Below the pieces are notes generated by a model. The model saw nothing but the letters and a program-made list of their open reading frames with translations, had not been told where the DNA came from and did no database searches. A stretch of DNA of 64,000 nt from Cephalotrichum gorgonifer (taxonomy: Eukaryota > Ascomycota > Sordariomycetes > Microascales > Microascaceae): NCBI GenBank assembly GCA_900312665.1, contig ONZQ02000003.1:206648-270647 (forward strand). Reading direction: 5' to 3'. Positions 52,066-63,466 of the stretch are shown piece by piece. The translations under genes and the position numbers were made by a program. Each line of letters opens with the position of its first letter. Positions within the stretch are counted from its first letter, which is position 1.

Positions 52066-53396
52066 CCCCCCCCCCCCCCCCGGTCCCCCCTCGCCTCTGC
52101 CTCCCCCCTCTCCCTCTCCCTAGCTCCGGCGAGGAGAGACCTCGAGGTAGCTAGGTGGTGTTCGTTCACCGTTCCTCAAGAGGCTGGCCAGCCCCAATTC
52201 CAGAACAATGGGAACAAAAGCAAAGATGAAGAAAATAGTCAGCTCCACCAGAAGCTCCGCACCCACCGGACCAAGGAGCCAAGTGCTGTCTCCGGAGGAA
52301 CTCGACAGGACTCAACGCTAACAATGTAGCCCCCCGACAAAAAAGAGCAGCAAGCCAACCCCCAAATGAGCGGGGAAGGCGGAAAAACAGGAAGGGAAAT
52401 GCCTCCCCTTCTTTTGGGCGTCCTTGATCTTGGCGCTCCTCCTCTCTCGTCGTATTTGTCCGTGGACAGTGTGGGGAAATGTGATTTATTACCCCACTTG
52501 GTGTGAACTTCGAACTCTTAATCGACCGGAGCTACCTGAAAAGGGAAAAGGGGAAGAATCGAACGAAAGGGGAAGGAAGCTAATAAACAGTAGTAGCTCT
52601 CCGTACGGAGTACTTGTGTATGTATACAAATAGGTATCTCCATGTCTCATTACCAGTGAGAAGAGAGGTCGCACAGGTATTTACTCAGTACTTGAATATT
52701 GCTGAGGACATTGTTCGCTCCAACTTGGCTCCATCTTGGCTCCAAATTAAACTTCAATATGACGGAGTACCTGCACTTGTACCTTTCCTAAGACCCTACT
52801 ACTCGTACGAGATGATAGTGGGAACGGGGTGGCCGAGAACACCCATCACTTCAACAGACGCCATCAAAAAGCAGCTGCCTACAATATCGCTCACCAGGTC
52901 AGGGTGGAATATGTCAAAGAAGGCGACAGAGTATCCGACGCCCTCGCCGATGCTCGAGGGGGTATCAAATGCCACAAGTATACAATTAGATGACTGTGAG
53001 GGACAACAATGATCAACTCGATGACGACGGCGGCACTCCCTGCCTGGGAATAGTATATAGCTTAATCGGCCACAGAGCGGCAATAAGTCCGGCCTACCGA
53101 ACAGAGGAGTATTCTCGGATATGTGTGCCCTATATATAGTACCATCATGATTTTTGCCCGCGAGAGTCAAGTCTACTTATGACTCGCCCCCCCCTTTCCC
53201 GTCCTCGGTGGCGGCGGCGGCAGCGGCGGCGGCGACCTCACCCTCTTGTTCCCCCCGCTTCGCGCCGCCCTTCCTAAACGCCTCTTCGTTAGCTACCCTA
53301 TTCACTGCCACGGAAACCTACATCCCGACTTTTGTTGGTGAGAGGCAGCCACACAGCCACCGTGATCTGCCAGTCGGAGGTAATCAAGGCTCCCAC

Positions 53397-56331
53397 TTAC
53401 ACCTTGTACCCCGTCATCCAGTTAAGAAAGGGCCTAGCGCGCCCCGGACGCTTCGGGGGCGGCGGGGAAACCGGATTGTACGGCGGGGGGGGGGCGAGAT
53501 CGAGCTCCTCAGTGGGCCGCATAACCATTATGATATACCAGCCCGGCTGGACAACCTTCTCCCAGTCCTGAGGAAGGATGATCTCGCCATTGGGCCCAAG
53601 GAGGTCGAACTCCCCAGCCTGCACCCGGGGACCGAGAACATTTATCCCCATAAAGGCTTGGTGGATCAAATTTTCCATTTCCTGTCGATTGTCCAAGAAG
53701 AAGAAAAGGTTAGCATCAATAAACTCCGTCTTTAGAAAGGGGGTCAGAGGGATATATACACTCCAGGTCCGGCAAATGTGTAATGGGAAGGTAAACTTCC
53801 GCCCAACAGCATCCTTGAACTTGATAGTAGCGATTTCTGGCTTCTTCGTTCCCTCCGCTGCGATCCTGTCCGTCGTTTCCTGCTGTACCTTCACCTTGGA
53901 TACCGTAACATCCTTATCCTTCTGCTCGGGAGCACGGACGGTAGCAGCAGTGTCCTCACTTTCTTTACCCGGCACATCTTCCTCCAGCCTCTCGCCAGAT
54001 GTCTCCACGTCAGTGGTTTCCCTTATCGTAGCTTCTCGGACAAATTCGGCGTCGGGATTCTCCCGGGCATTGCGCTCCAGGCGTGCCATTCCCTCCTGGA
54101 CGCTATCGACTTTCCGATCAACCTGAATCTGGTTCTTCACCTGGGCATCCGTTATAGCTTCCACCCACTCAGCTATCTTCGCGATACTGGGCTGTTTTCC
54201 TTCCTTCCGGGCGCTAACCTTAACTTTCTTGTTCTTCCCTTTGCTACGCTGCACCATAGTCTGAAGGATCGGATCGTCTTCCAGACTCCCAAACAAATCT
54301 TGAGACAGGAGCGGACCAAGATCCCAGCTAATTATTTGAGTTGGACTTAGCTCGATATGTGGTTCGCCTAGAAAATTTGTGGGATTGATCTCGCGCAACG
54401 GAGGATTCCAATGATCCCAGAAACCCTCTGTTCGAAATGCGACACTGTCCTCCTCTTCTCCCATATTCTTGACCGTACTCCTGCTTCGTGGGGCCGACGA
54501 ATCGATATCTCTGCCGCTTCCATCGCCATCCGGCATGTCATCCTGGTAGCTAGGAAGGGACTTAAGGGCTAGGGATCTCAGGTGTCCGGTAATGTGATCC
54601 TCTAGACGACCTTCCACGTTGGTCTCATCTTGGCCGCACAAGGGACACGATGGAAACAAGTTTACTGTCTTGCGTGCGCTCCTGCTTGCCAAGGCGTGTA
54701 GCTGGGCGTCGCTGAGGTTTGCACCGTGGGTTTCCCGCAGGTGCTGGATGTACTCTTCACGGGTCCGCAACCGGCCTAGCTGGCGGTGAGAGGAGCAGAG
54801 CCAGTGCTGGCCATGCTGGTGCAAATGGCTGAGCCACCCCTCGCTGTGGGTGTAGAGCTCGTCTGGCTTATCGCAGTCCTCGAACAGGCAGACATACGGG
54901 TCCAGGTCATTCTTCACGTGGTTCCTAGGGAGGCTGGTTAGCACAAGTAATACGTTACCATGGCAAGAGAGTCACAACAGGTCTGGTGACTTTGCTAGTT
55001 AGAGGGTTACTCACTGCCATCTTCTCTCGTCAAACACCTCTTCGGCTGGGAGAGCGTATAAGCAATAGGGGCAGGTGATTTCCCCTATTTCCTGGAGGTA
55101 TGACTTTAGGATGCTTTGGAACTTCGTCTTGACTGCGGCTTGGTCCTCAGCAATAAGCGGACGGTGTAGTGGATCCTCGAGAGAACCCATGGCGGTATGT
55201 AATTCATCCAGCTTGTCAAGCTCAGCTTTCAGATCAGCTTCCCACTCTGCTTTTCGCCGCTCATACTTTCGTTTAGCTGCGAGGCCAGGTGCAGATGGGA
55301 AATTGAGAGCCTCGTGGTTTCCTAGGGAGACCGTTTTGCTTGTTGAGATATTAGACGGGCTTAATACAGCCATCTTGAACTTATCCGGGGCTAAGGTTGT
55401 GGCACTCTCGACCTGGGAGGGCGCAACGATGGCCTCTGCCACAGGTGAAACCTGATTAGCCTTCTGGTCTTGGGGCCGAGTAGCCTGGAATGTATCGAGC
55501 GGTGCCTTGGAGACGATTTTTGGCACCTGGACAGTATCTAGTGCCTTGGAGACGGTTTCGGGCACCTGGACAGTTGTGACTGCTTGGCGACGCCTCCTGT
55601 GTAGAACTCTCTTCCATCGGAGAAGCATTGCACGAGCAAGTCTCCGTCTGAGAGTATCAGTGATGCCAGGAAACCGATCGGAAATGTGATGTTCGAAATG
55701 CCCGAGTAATATTGGCTCAATATCATTCCCATCGTCATCTTTGACCCGAAACTCGCTTGCCTTGAAGCTTTGTGCCTCTTTGCTGGCTCTGCGGATTGTG
55801 TTCGAGATTTTGCTAAGACGGCTGATCTCGGACACAATGTTCCTATAATTACTCCCAAATGCTTCATTAAGTGGGGGATTCTGAGCCTCCGTTGCCTCGG
55901 ACTTGGCAAGGCCAGTGAGAATGCTTGAGCCTGTGGGTGGACTTTCGGGTTAACTGGATTGGACTGAGTACTAGAAAGTGAAATGGAGAAGAACTATCTG
56001 TTATAGCAAAGTAATGGCAAGACATACAGGTCTGGAGACGGTAGTCTAGTGACTCCAGCAGCCCGGTAACGACAGACTGTACTTCTGGAGCATATCGGAG
56101 CCGGTGATCCATAGATGCTCGCCCAAGAGCAAAGACTCCGATACTTATAGCCCAGGTAGAAAACCTTGCAGATTGGTCCTCTATCATCGAGTGCTCCCGA
56201 GGATGCACTGATGATGCTTGAACGAGACACTGTTGAAATGATTCGAGGCACTGAGCAGCAGAGCCAGCAACAGTCGGCATCGGCATCGGCTTTGGTTCTG
56301 AGGCCGCCGCGTCAGCGTCAGCGTCTGCCAT
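53397..56331 (-). CDS. Zinc-finger protein with C-terminal ubiquitin-like domain (fungal ULD family)
   Basis: Exons 56331-56028, 55930-55015, 54924-53760 and 53681-53397 give about 889 aa. The N-terminal CLESFQQCLVQAS...EDQSARFSTWAISIGVF region is a recurring fungal module met at the start of zinc-finger and NLR-like proteins. Next come a Lys/Arg/Glu-rich segment and a zinc-finger block at about 390-525: CPYC, the EEVFDERRWQNHV motif, CLFEDC with paired His, and CPLC with two His. A long acidic, Lys-rich linker follows. The C-terminal ubiquitin-like fold (about 774-850) has IKFKDAVGRKF and the FDLLGPNGEIILPQDWE motif, then a Pro-rich tail. I add a 78-nt in-frame intron (53759-53682), because removing it joins CRTWS to EMENLI as the fold requires. 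It is divergent from the subtilisin gene. Function unknown; ubiquitin-like conjugation is unlikely because no terminal Gly-Gly is seen. Confidence 0.82.
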
Positions 56332-56820
56332 GGCGTCCGAACGAACTAGGGTGATGGGAGATGTGTGTCATGTAGAGATTCTTATGGGTAGGATGGCTCA
56401 AGGGAATTCGAGATCGCATTGGGTCAACTTCTCATTCTCATCACAGTGATACATTATAATGTACTCATACTCGTCAGAGAATCGAGCGGGGCGGGCCTTC
56501 CTTCCATATTGGGTCCAAGGTGGGGTTGAGGAGGGAAGGTACAATGTCATGGCTGGGGGTAGGGCTGAACAGGGTGGGCGCTATTTACGCCAAGGACGAG
56601 CTCTCATAGCTATTAACATCTTACCTACCCCGCCCTATTTGATACGATACAGCCGCACCTACTACGTTTAGCATCCGTTCCTTCCCTCATCCCGCCACAG
56701 GCACTCACATACCATATCAAGATATGATCCTCCCCTCTCTACTTCCTCATTGTCAGATGAACCAACTCCAACATAAGCCGTGTGACAAGGAAGCGACGAG
56801 GTAGCAAAGCCGAAGATATC
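56332..56820. promoter_or_regulatory. Shared divergent promoter of the ULD / subtilisin pair
   Basis: 489 bp between divergent start codons, short enough to suggest joint control. It includes an AT-rich CATTATAATG element near 56453 and a TACTCATACTCGTC run at 56462. No specific factor is assigned. Confidence 0.5.
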
Positions 56821-59800
56821 ATGTACACGCTAAGCAAACCAACTGTCCAAGATACTTGCCAAGCACAATCGAGACTCGGGGACTTGCCGTTAGGTCTGCA
56901 GTTGAAGGCTACTAGCGAGATGAGCGCATCATCACCTGATGTCGAATTCAGAGGCCAAAATGACAATCTGCTCCTGGAAACATGTGAAACGGTCCTATCG
57001 ATGGCATATATCGCCCAAATCAACGAGGTTGATAAGGAGGCAGGCATCTTCTACCGCCACCTCAGATACCATTGCCTCAGGTTCCAGGACTATATATTAC
57101 GCACGCGCCAGACCTCTTCTGAGACCAATTCACTACTCGTAAACCAGACTCTACTGCACCTCAGCTCTCTGGTTCCGAAATCAAATCTCCACCACGAACC
57201 GTTACGACTCGATGTGACGCCAGAGGCTCGGCTCAGGGCTCTCAACTCTAACTGGGCCGATATACGGAAGGATAACGACAGCGTGAAGATCGAATTCGTT
57301 AGGCTATGGCTGATGCTTGGTGCGTCCGAGGACGTCCACAGAGTAGTGGACGACGCGTTGGAAAGCTGCGCAGACAGCCTCGAGAAGCAGCAGCAGCCGG
57401 ATTATTCCGTAAAGAAATCTGCGGAGACCGTCGACTTGGACATCGGCGAGCCATCATATGTCGTGTGGAAGACTGCCCAGTCCATTTTCGACGCTCTGAC
57501 TCATTGCAGGGGGTGCTCCTGCCATACGGAGCATGGGCTTGGAGCCAAGCTTGAGTTAGGCACATACCGGAAACCCGAGAAGAAAGTCGACAAAACACCA
57601 GCCGTTCGATCTACTCGGGGCAGCGTTCGAGCATCCCGTGGGAATTGCAATACAACGGGGGGGCTTGATTTTGACCTGTTTCTCTCCATGGACCAGGACC
57701 ACGACTGGAACGAAGTGCGTGTGCAGACAGCCAGAAAAGCCGTTGGGATCCAATTACCAGGTGAAGTGTCGCATCGGGAGGCTGGCGTTGCCCGCGGCTC
57801 TTCAAAGGTAGGGGTGCTCTGCGACCCAATTGCGAGGACAAAAAAGATGGGGCTGCAGCGCCTCGTGCTGAAGCTTACCAGCGGCCAGCTCTTCAACGTG
57901 CGGTCTGAGAAGAGCAACTTCGAGATCGATAAGACGGCAGAGCCTATTTCTCTGTCTCAATGTCTAGAAGAACGGCCCGAATTCTTCATAGAGAAGGTGA
58001 AGCGTATCCTCTCGCTCATAGTCAGCTGTGCAGTCCTCCACCTGAACAACACCTCGTGGCTCCAGCCAGGATGGGGCTCTGCGAATATCAAATTCTTCCA
58101 GATAAAGTCCTGCAAGACCCCTTTGCGGCCTTTCATTCAGACCCAACTACCCAAGACTACTCCCGATTCACAACCCGTCGTGGAAAGCGATGACGGCGAC
58201 GAGTACGTCTGGGACGACCTAAACTCGGGACATCAATGTCCATCCCTGATTGCCTTAGCAGTTGTCCTGATAGAGGTGTACTTTGTGAAGCCATTCAAAA
58301 GGCTGGCCGAAAACCATGGCATTTCGCCCGTGACGGATCCCACTGGCCGCGGACGCATCCCTCTGATGGACGTGGAGCAGGTATACAGTTGCGTGGTAGA
58401 CGAGATCCCCAAGGACTCCCTCCTACTCACCGCTCTCGACAACTGCTTAGACCCTGGCCTCTGGGAGAACGAAGAGGGCGCGACCCTCGATATAAGTACC
58501 CTCAAGTCGCGCATTTATCAAAATGTTGTCCGACCCCTGGAGAACTATCTGGCATGCGGCTACAAGATACCTCTGGACGAAGTCGACAACTACGCAAGGG
58601 ATCTGGACTTTGGGAGATGGGGTCAGGCGATAGCGGGCCATGGGCAGGATGGCTACGCGACTGCGGTACCCCCGTGGGTGCTCACGCCGTCACGAACCCC
58701 GTCGCCGGAGTCTATGTGGGCTTCTGCTGGCCCAGCCAACAACCACTCGACCAGACCAGACCTACAGAGTCGGGGACATCAGTATACGCATCTCAGTCCT
58801 TCGGTATCGTACCCAGCCTCGTATCCAGTTCGAGATACCGACACGCTGTCAAACTCTGAGATCAGCTATGCAGCATCTCAGTTCTTTGATGATGAGATGG
58901 GTAACGGGGGTTTTTCTGAAGTCGCCGAGTAAGTCTCTTTGAAGACAGTACCACAAACTCGCTTTTTACATCATAACTTCCTTTATAAGGATATCATATG
59001 GGGAATTGCTGCTGACTCCTATTTGATAGAACCAAGAGATACCTGGCCTGGAAGTCAAGGTACGAAGACGTCTACAATCAGTTCATCAGTCCATACCTCC
59101 CAGGCCCTTCTTCGTCAGAACCTGTAAGAGTTGCAATTCTAGATACAGGTTTCGATCGAGACCACTACGCCTTTGAGGCCCGCGAGGCCAACATCAAAGG
59201 GAAGCGTAACTTCTATGATGAGACCAAGAAGAATGTTCCAGATCGAAACGGACATGGCACTTTCACTGCGAGTCTGATACTCGACTATGCCCCCGACGTG
59301 GAGCTCTACGTTGTCAAAATCGCAGACAAAGAGAATGCGAGACCAGACGCCAAGATTGTTGCCAATGTAAGCAGTGGCCACCTAATAGCACAGTCAGATG
59401 TACAGGGACTAACATGCCCAGGCCATCAACCATTCAGTCGAAGCGTGGAACGTAGACATAATCTCCATGTCGTTCGGATGGCCCTCGTCTGATTTCGATG
59501 GCTACGATAGCCTCGTGGATGCCATTGATAACGCATATGGCAAGAAGGTCCTCATGTTCGCCGCCGCCGCTAACAGCGGCGCCCGGCTCGGCCGAGCATA
59601 TCCCGCGAGCAGTCCACACGTCGTCTGCGTCCACTCGACCAACACGGACGGGGACGCATCGCGCTTCAGCCCGACCGCCGAGCCCAACGCCATCAACATC
59701 GCGACGGTCGGAGAGTCTGTCGAGTCGGCGTGGCCGACGCTCCTGTGTCACGACGACCAGCCGGACCCGAAGAGGACCCGGTCCGGGACGTCGTACGCGA

Positions 59801-60051
59801 CGCCCATCATCGCGGGGATCGCGGCGTTCCTGCTGCAGTACGCGCGGCTGCACCTGCCGGAAAATGCGGCGGCGATGCTAAAGCGGAAGGACAGGATGGA
59901 GGCGCTGCTGAGGAGGTGTGCGGAGAGGGGCCCAAATTACAGCCCGAGGGACGGGTATTTCTACGTCGAGCTGAGCTTGCACGGGCATAACTTGTTTGGA
60001 CAGGAGTTGGATGGGGTCAGTCGCGATATCTTGAGAGCGCTGAGGATATAA
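56821..60051 (+). CDS. DUF7580-like N-terminal module fused to C-terminal subtilisin (S8) protease
   Basis: Exons 56821-58928, 59030-59366 and 59422-60051 give about 1024 aa. No signal peptide, so probably cytoplasmic. Residues 1-220 are helical. About 225-600 resembles the fungal DUF7580 module (CRGCSCHTEHGLGAKLEL motif, then a kinase-lobe-like region with VLHLNNTSWLQP and a C-terminal helical stretch); this family name is from memory. A Ser/Pro-rich linker leads to the S8 domain, about 735-1010. The catalytic set is complete: Asp741 in ILDTGFD, His778 in NGHGTFTASL, oxyanion Asn866 in AAAANSG, Ser939 in SGTSYATP. Introns have consensus sites, and the last has CTAAC. The frame is open upstream to a GTG at 56782, but the ATG at 56821 is the simplest start. 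Adjacent divergent gene: the ULD zinc-finger protein. Similar protease domains occur as fungal NLR effectors; an immunity or incompatibility role is inference. Confidence 0.88.
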
Positions 60052-60430
60052 TAGTAAAGCGGTGATGTCGTTGGGTAACGATTGTTATATAGAAAGCGAG
60101 CGAGCATGTCTTTGGATACCCATGTCTTTGTATGACCCGTCTTGGGGTCAGGTTGCGGCCTTGGAGAATTCGGGTGTAAGTCGGCCGAATTCGCAGGGGG
60201 ATGCGAGGTAAGGGGGAAGGGGGAAGGGGGAGGGAGGAGCTCTCAGAGCAATCACCATCGAAGTCTCGAGCAGCTTTGTCACTTGTCAGTGCTCCCTGGT
60301 TGCTCCCACGTCAGAATGGCTTGTTGGCGAGGGGGTCGTGCTTGAGGGTGGTGGGCCTAACACAATGAAGTGATATTGGAGAAATCCACGCCTCTAATTG
60401 CACAACACAGTAATACCACATACCTAAACG

Positions 60431-60885
60431 GCAGTTCTTGGGCCATGGAGGATTGGTCATCGAGCACACCCTCTTCCCTCCCTTATCAAGGATCCTGGGG
60501 GAGCCAAAGTGGAATAAGGTTTTCGGCCAAGAGCCAAGAGAAGGGGATAACGCCGAAACATGGGGACGATGTGAAGCGATGTCATGGGGGAAGGAGGCGG
60601 TGGGCGTCCGGAGTATGCATTATTAATGTTCTAGATGGCGCAGGGTCCCAAGCATGGCTCATCTGGAGAACACAGAGTACACCCTCCCCCCCTCCCCTAT
60701 GCAAGGCGGTATAAGGTTATCGGCCCAAGAGAAAGGGATAACGCCGAAACCTGGGGATGTGGGATGTTGTGAAGCGGCGTTATGGGGCGCGGTTGGCGGT
60801 CTGGGGCATGTATTATTAATGCTCTAGATGGCGCAAGGTCCAACCAAGCATGGCTCATCTCATCTCGAGAACACGAAGGACGCCC
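60431..60885. repeat. Diverged tandem repeat, unit about 190-205 bp, 2.3 copies
   Basis: Unit A 60431-60637, unit B 60638-60828 and partial unit C 60829-60885. Matching landmarks recur in order: TCTAGATGGCGCA (60630 and 60822), AGCATGGCTCATCT (60651 and 60847), ACACCCTC, ATAAGGTTNTCGGCC (60514 and 60711), GGGATAACGCCGAAAC, TGTGAAGCG, and TATTATTAATG. Copies differ by substitutions and small indels. Confidence 0.85.
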
Positions 60886-62070
60886 ACAACAAGGGTGCTG
60901 CGCGCCGTCGATTACAAAGCCTACAGGTCGATGTCGTCATGTTCAATTTCCCCGGATTTCATCTGCGCCCTGCAGCTCTTGCTCGAAACTGGTAAAGGAC
61001 AGTTCGCATCGCCTCGAGCTCGAGATGAAGCTTGACCTCCAAGTTAGATTAGTAAACAGGGAAACAAGCTCCATCCATGGTGGTCAATGTCGTGCGCCTT
61101 TCAATTGACTTGGGTGTGTGGGTCCGCTTCCGACATCGGGGACCTCAATACGCTGATAATACGACGTTGATCAATTGAGGCTGGATGCAGGGCGCGGGAT
61201 GGGGGATGGGGGGAAAGCGTGACGCATCCTCACGCTGGTCAATCGAAGGGCGCAAAAGATGTACTATCGAAAGAGTCAAACGGCAAGAAAGACTGGGGGC
61301 ACCATGCCGGATCGGGCCCCCAGCTGGCGGTGGATCCATGATGCTGCCTGGGGGGGACGGGCCTGATTCTGACTAATTCTGGAGTGGGGTTGGGATACCT
61401 AAAACAGAACTCGTGGCAGTTACTCTGTGCAAAGTATTACCTGCTTTGAGAATGCCGGGTTGTTTGACATTGCTGGCTGCATGGAGTGGGTGTGCGGGAT
61501 GTGAGGGTGTGTGGCTGGGTCAGCTGCCGATATTTTTCCACGCAACCAATAATGCGCGCCCGTGCTACATGCCGGTCCGCGGAAACGTGTGTACGAGTTA
61601 CGACACCCTGCTACCCTCCATCACATCCCAACTCGTAGCTAGAGGTGGTGCCATCATATTATACAAGCACGAAACGGCCACCAAAAGAAGGTGAAGATTT
61701 TTTTCTTCATCATTTTGGAGCCCACTGACGAGAATTCTCTCTGGTTTCATTTTTAGGTAAACGATTCAAGGGTGAGAAGAGAGAGCTCCCCCATTCTCTG
61801 CCGCGTCTAGCCGCTCAATCGAACGAGAAGAGAAGAAGAGGACGTTTTGTTCTGTAATAGTATGGAGAAGGCTTCTCCGGCGTGGATGGCCGGCGGGCCG
61901 CTATTCGAGAAAAAACACGAGCCCGAGAGTGGGTTCCGGGTTCCGCCTTTGTCTCCACATCCAACTCCGCTCCTCCACTCCGAACGCATGTTTCGGGGTC
62001 ATTTTCCATTGATGATTTTTTTTTCCACGGATCACCCCCCTGATACTCGTACCTGCAACGGCATATGATG

Positions 62071-62100
62071 TGACTCGGTGAATAATATGTGACTCGGTGA
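62071..62100 (+). promoter_or_regulatory. Two direct copies of TGACTCGGTGA
   Basis: The 11-mer is at 62071-62081 and 62090-62100; further exact copies are at 62774-62784 and 63089-63099, all upstream of the arrestin gene. TGACTC is the core half of the Gcn4/CPC1-type bZIP site (TGACTCA), but the last base differs, so the factor is unknown. Confidence 0.45.
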
Positions 62101-63170
62101 TCTGAGGATAATATCAGCGTTAACTATTGGACTACGGTGTACCAAAGACCAGCTTTTGTTGATTGCTACCATGGAGCCCACGCATGCTTACATGTAGTCC
62201 TCTACTCGTATGAATGCTAACACTTGAAGGTAATTAATAGTCAGTGCATGGCATACAAGTACACGGGTTAGAGAGAGAGGGTCCTCTCTCCATTTCTACC
62301 CGTGAATATCCTGAGACTACTCGCACGCACACTACTACATGTGGACCCTGTGTGTCGGTGTTAGTGGTGATGGTGGCCACTACTCGCGACATGTGGCCAA
62401 GCCAGTAAACCAGTGTTAGCCAAGCTAGCGCCCAATAGCGGCCGTGCCCCCACCTCGAAAAACCGGAGCTTGTTTCCCCCTGCCTGCCCCCATGACTCAA
62501 ACTTTCTCTCTCTCGTCTTCAGCCTTAAGCTGGTAAACATGCAAAAATGCAATACGCCCTTCGCGATTGCAACATCTGTCAATGGCGTTTCCCCAAACGA
62601 CCACACTCTTCCACTCGACCCCACTTCGGGTCCCCGCTTGCCGAGCTTGCATCGGTTTTTGCAGGGGTGTGAGCAGCAAAGCACCCTTTTTCCAGGTGGA
62701 TTTCTAACTTTTTTTTTTTCCTTCTTACCCACCCCTGGCCTGTGAACAGGCGCCACGCCCGCGCCCTTGCGATTGACTCGGTGATCGATTTCTCGGCGCA
62801 GCATGGGCCGCTTCAGCACTGTAGTACTCCCGCCTTTTCGGGTGCTCGTAAGCGATGTACACTACTACACTACAGTAATAATACACCTTCACAGTCAGGA
62901 TGCCGATGCGGAGAATATACGTACCTCCCTGGTCAAAAGTTGACGAGTACCGTTTTCGAATGGATTCGCCCTTCGAGTCACAATACCAACTAATTATTAA
63001 TGCACCGAAAGGCAAATGGTATGTATCCCTGTTTTGGGCTATGCCATGCCATGCCGTGCATCCACCCACCCATCCACACCTTTGACCCTGACTCGGTGAT
63101 GGTGGGTAGCCACACGGGTTTGTATCCTCGTACCCGTTCCCATGGGAGAGAGCTTGTTCCTCCTTAGTTG

Positions 63171-63178
63171 TATATAAG
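63171..63178 (+). promoter_or_regulatory. Candidate TATA box of the arrestin gene
   Basis: TATATAAG lies 296 bp before the arrestin ATG, followed by a C/T- and CA-rich leader. Judged on sequence only. Confidence 0.45.
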
Positions 63179-63466
63179 TCGGTGGGCCTCCTCCCCCGGA
63201 TCCACGATGTTAGTCTTGGAAGTCACACACAACTCGTCTTACACACACACAGAGTCTTCTGCGACTCGGCATCTCCAATCGCATTTACACTTACACGCGC
63301 CCGTCTTAACTAGTGAATTCACCCCTCAACATCTTGACAGACATTGCTCACGACCACTTACACGCACATTCATAAGTGCGAGAGAGTGAGCGAATAGCAC
63401 GCTCCTACCAAAGCCCCTCACCTTCCACACACACACATCCTACACCCAAACACACACACATTCGCC

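Larger units (their letters stand above)
49135..53396. other. 4.3 kb gene-poor region with an assembly gap
   Basis: The first part (to about 50500) is the casein kinase promoter/leader region. TACGAG/TACAAG repeats occur at 51001-51028 and 51191-51200. The gap at 52046-52065 is flanked by a C-run. No gene is supportable; a gene could be hidden if the gap is larger than 20 bp. Confidence 0.5.
60052..63466. other. 3.4 kb intergenic region: tandem repeat, then arrestin promoter
   Basis: No gene is supportable. It contains the approximately 195-bp tandem repeat (60431-60885), four copies of an 11-mer TGACTCGGTGA (62071-63099), a TATA box candidate at 63171 and a CA-rich leader before the arrestin ATG. 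Confidence 0.6.

Noticed and set aside
52556..52575. Minus-strand TTCGATT loop resembling a tRNA T-arm
   Set aside because: Flanking bases do not pair into a five-base stem, and no acceptor stem is present.
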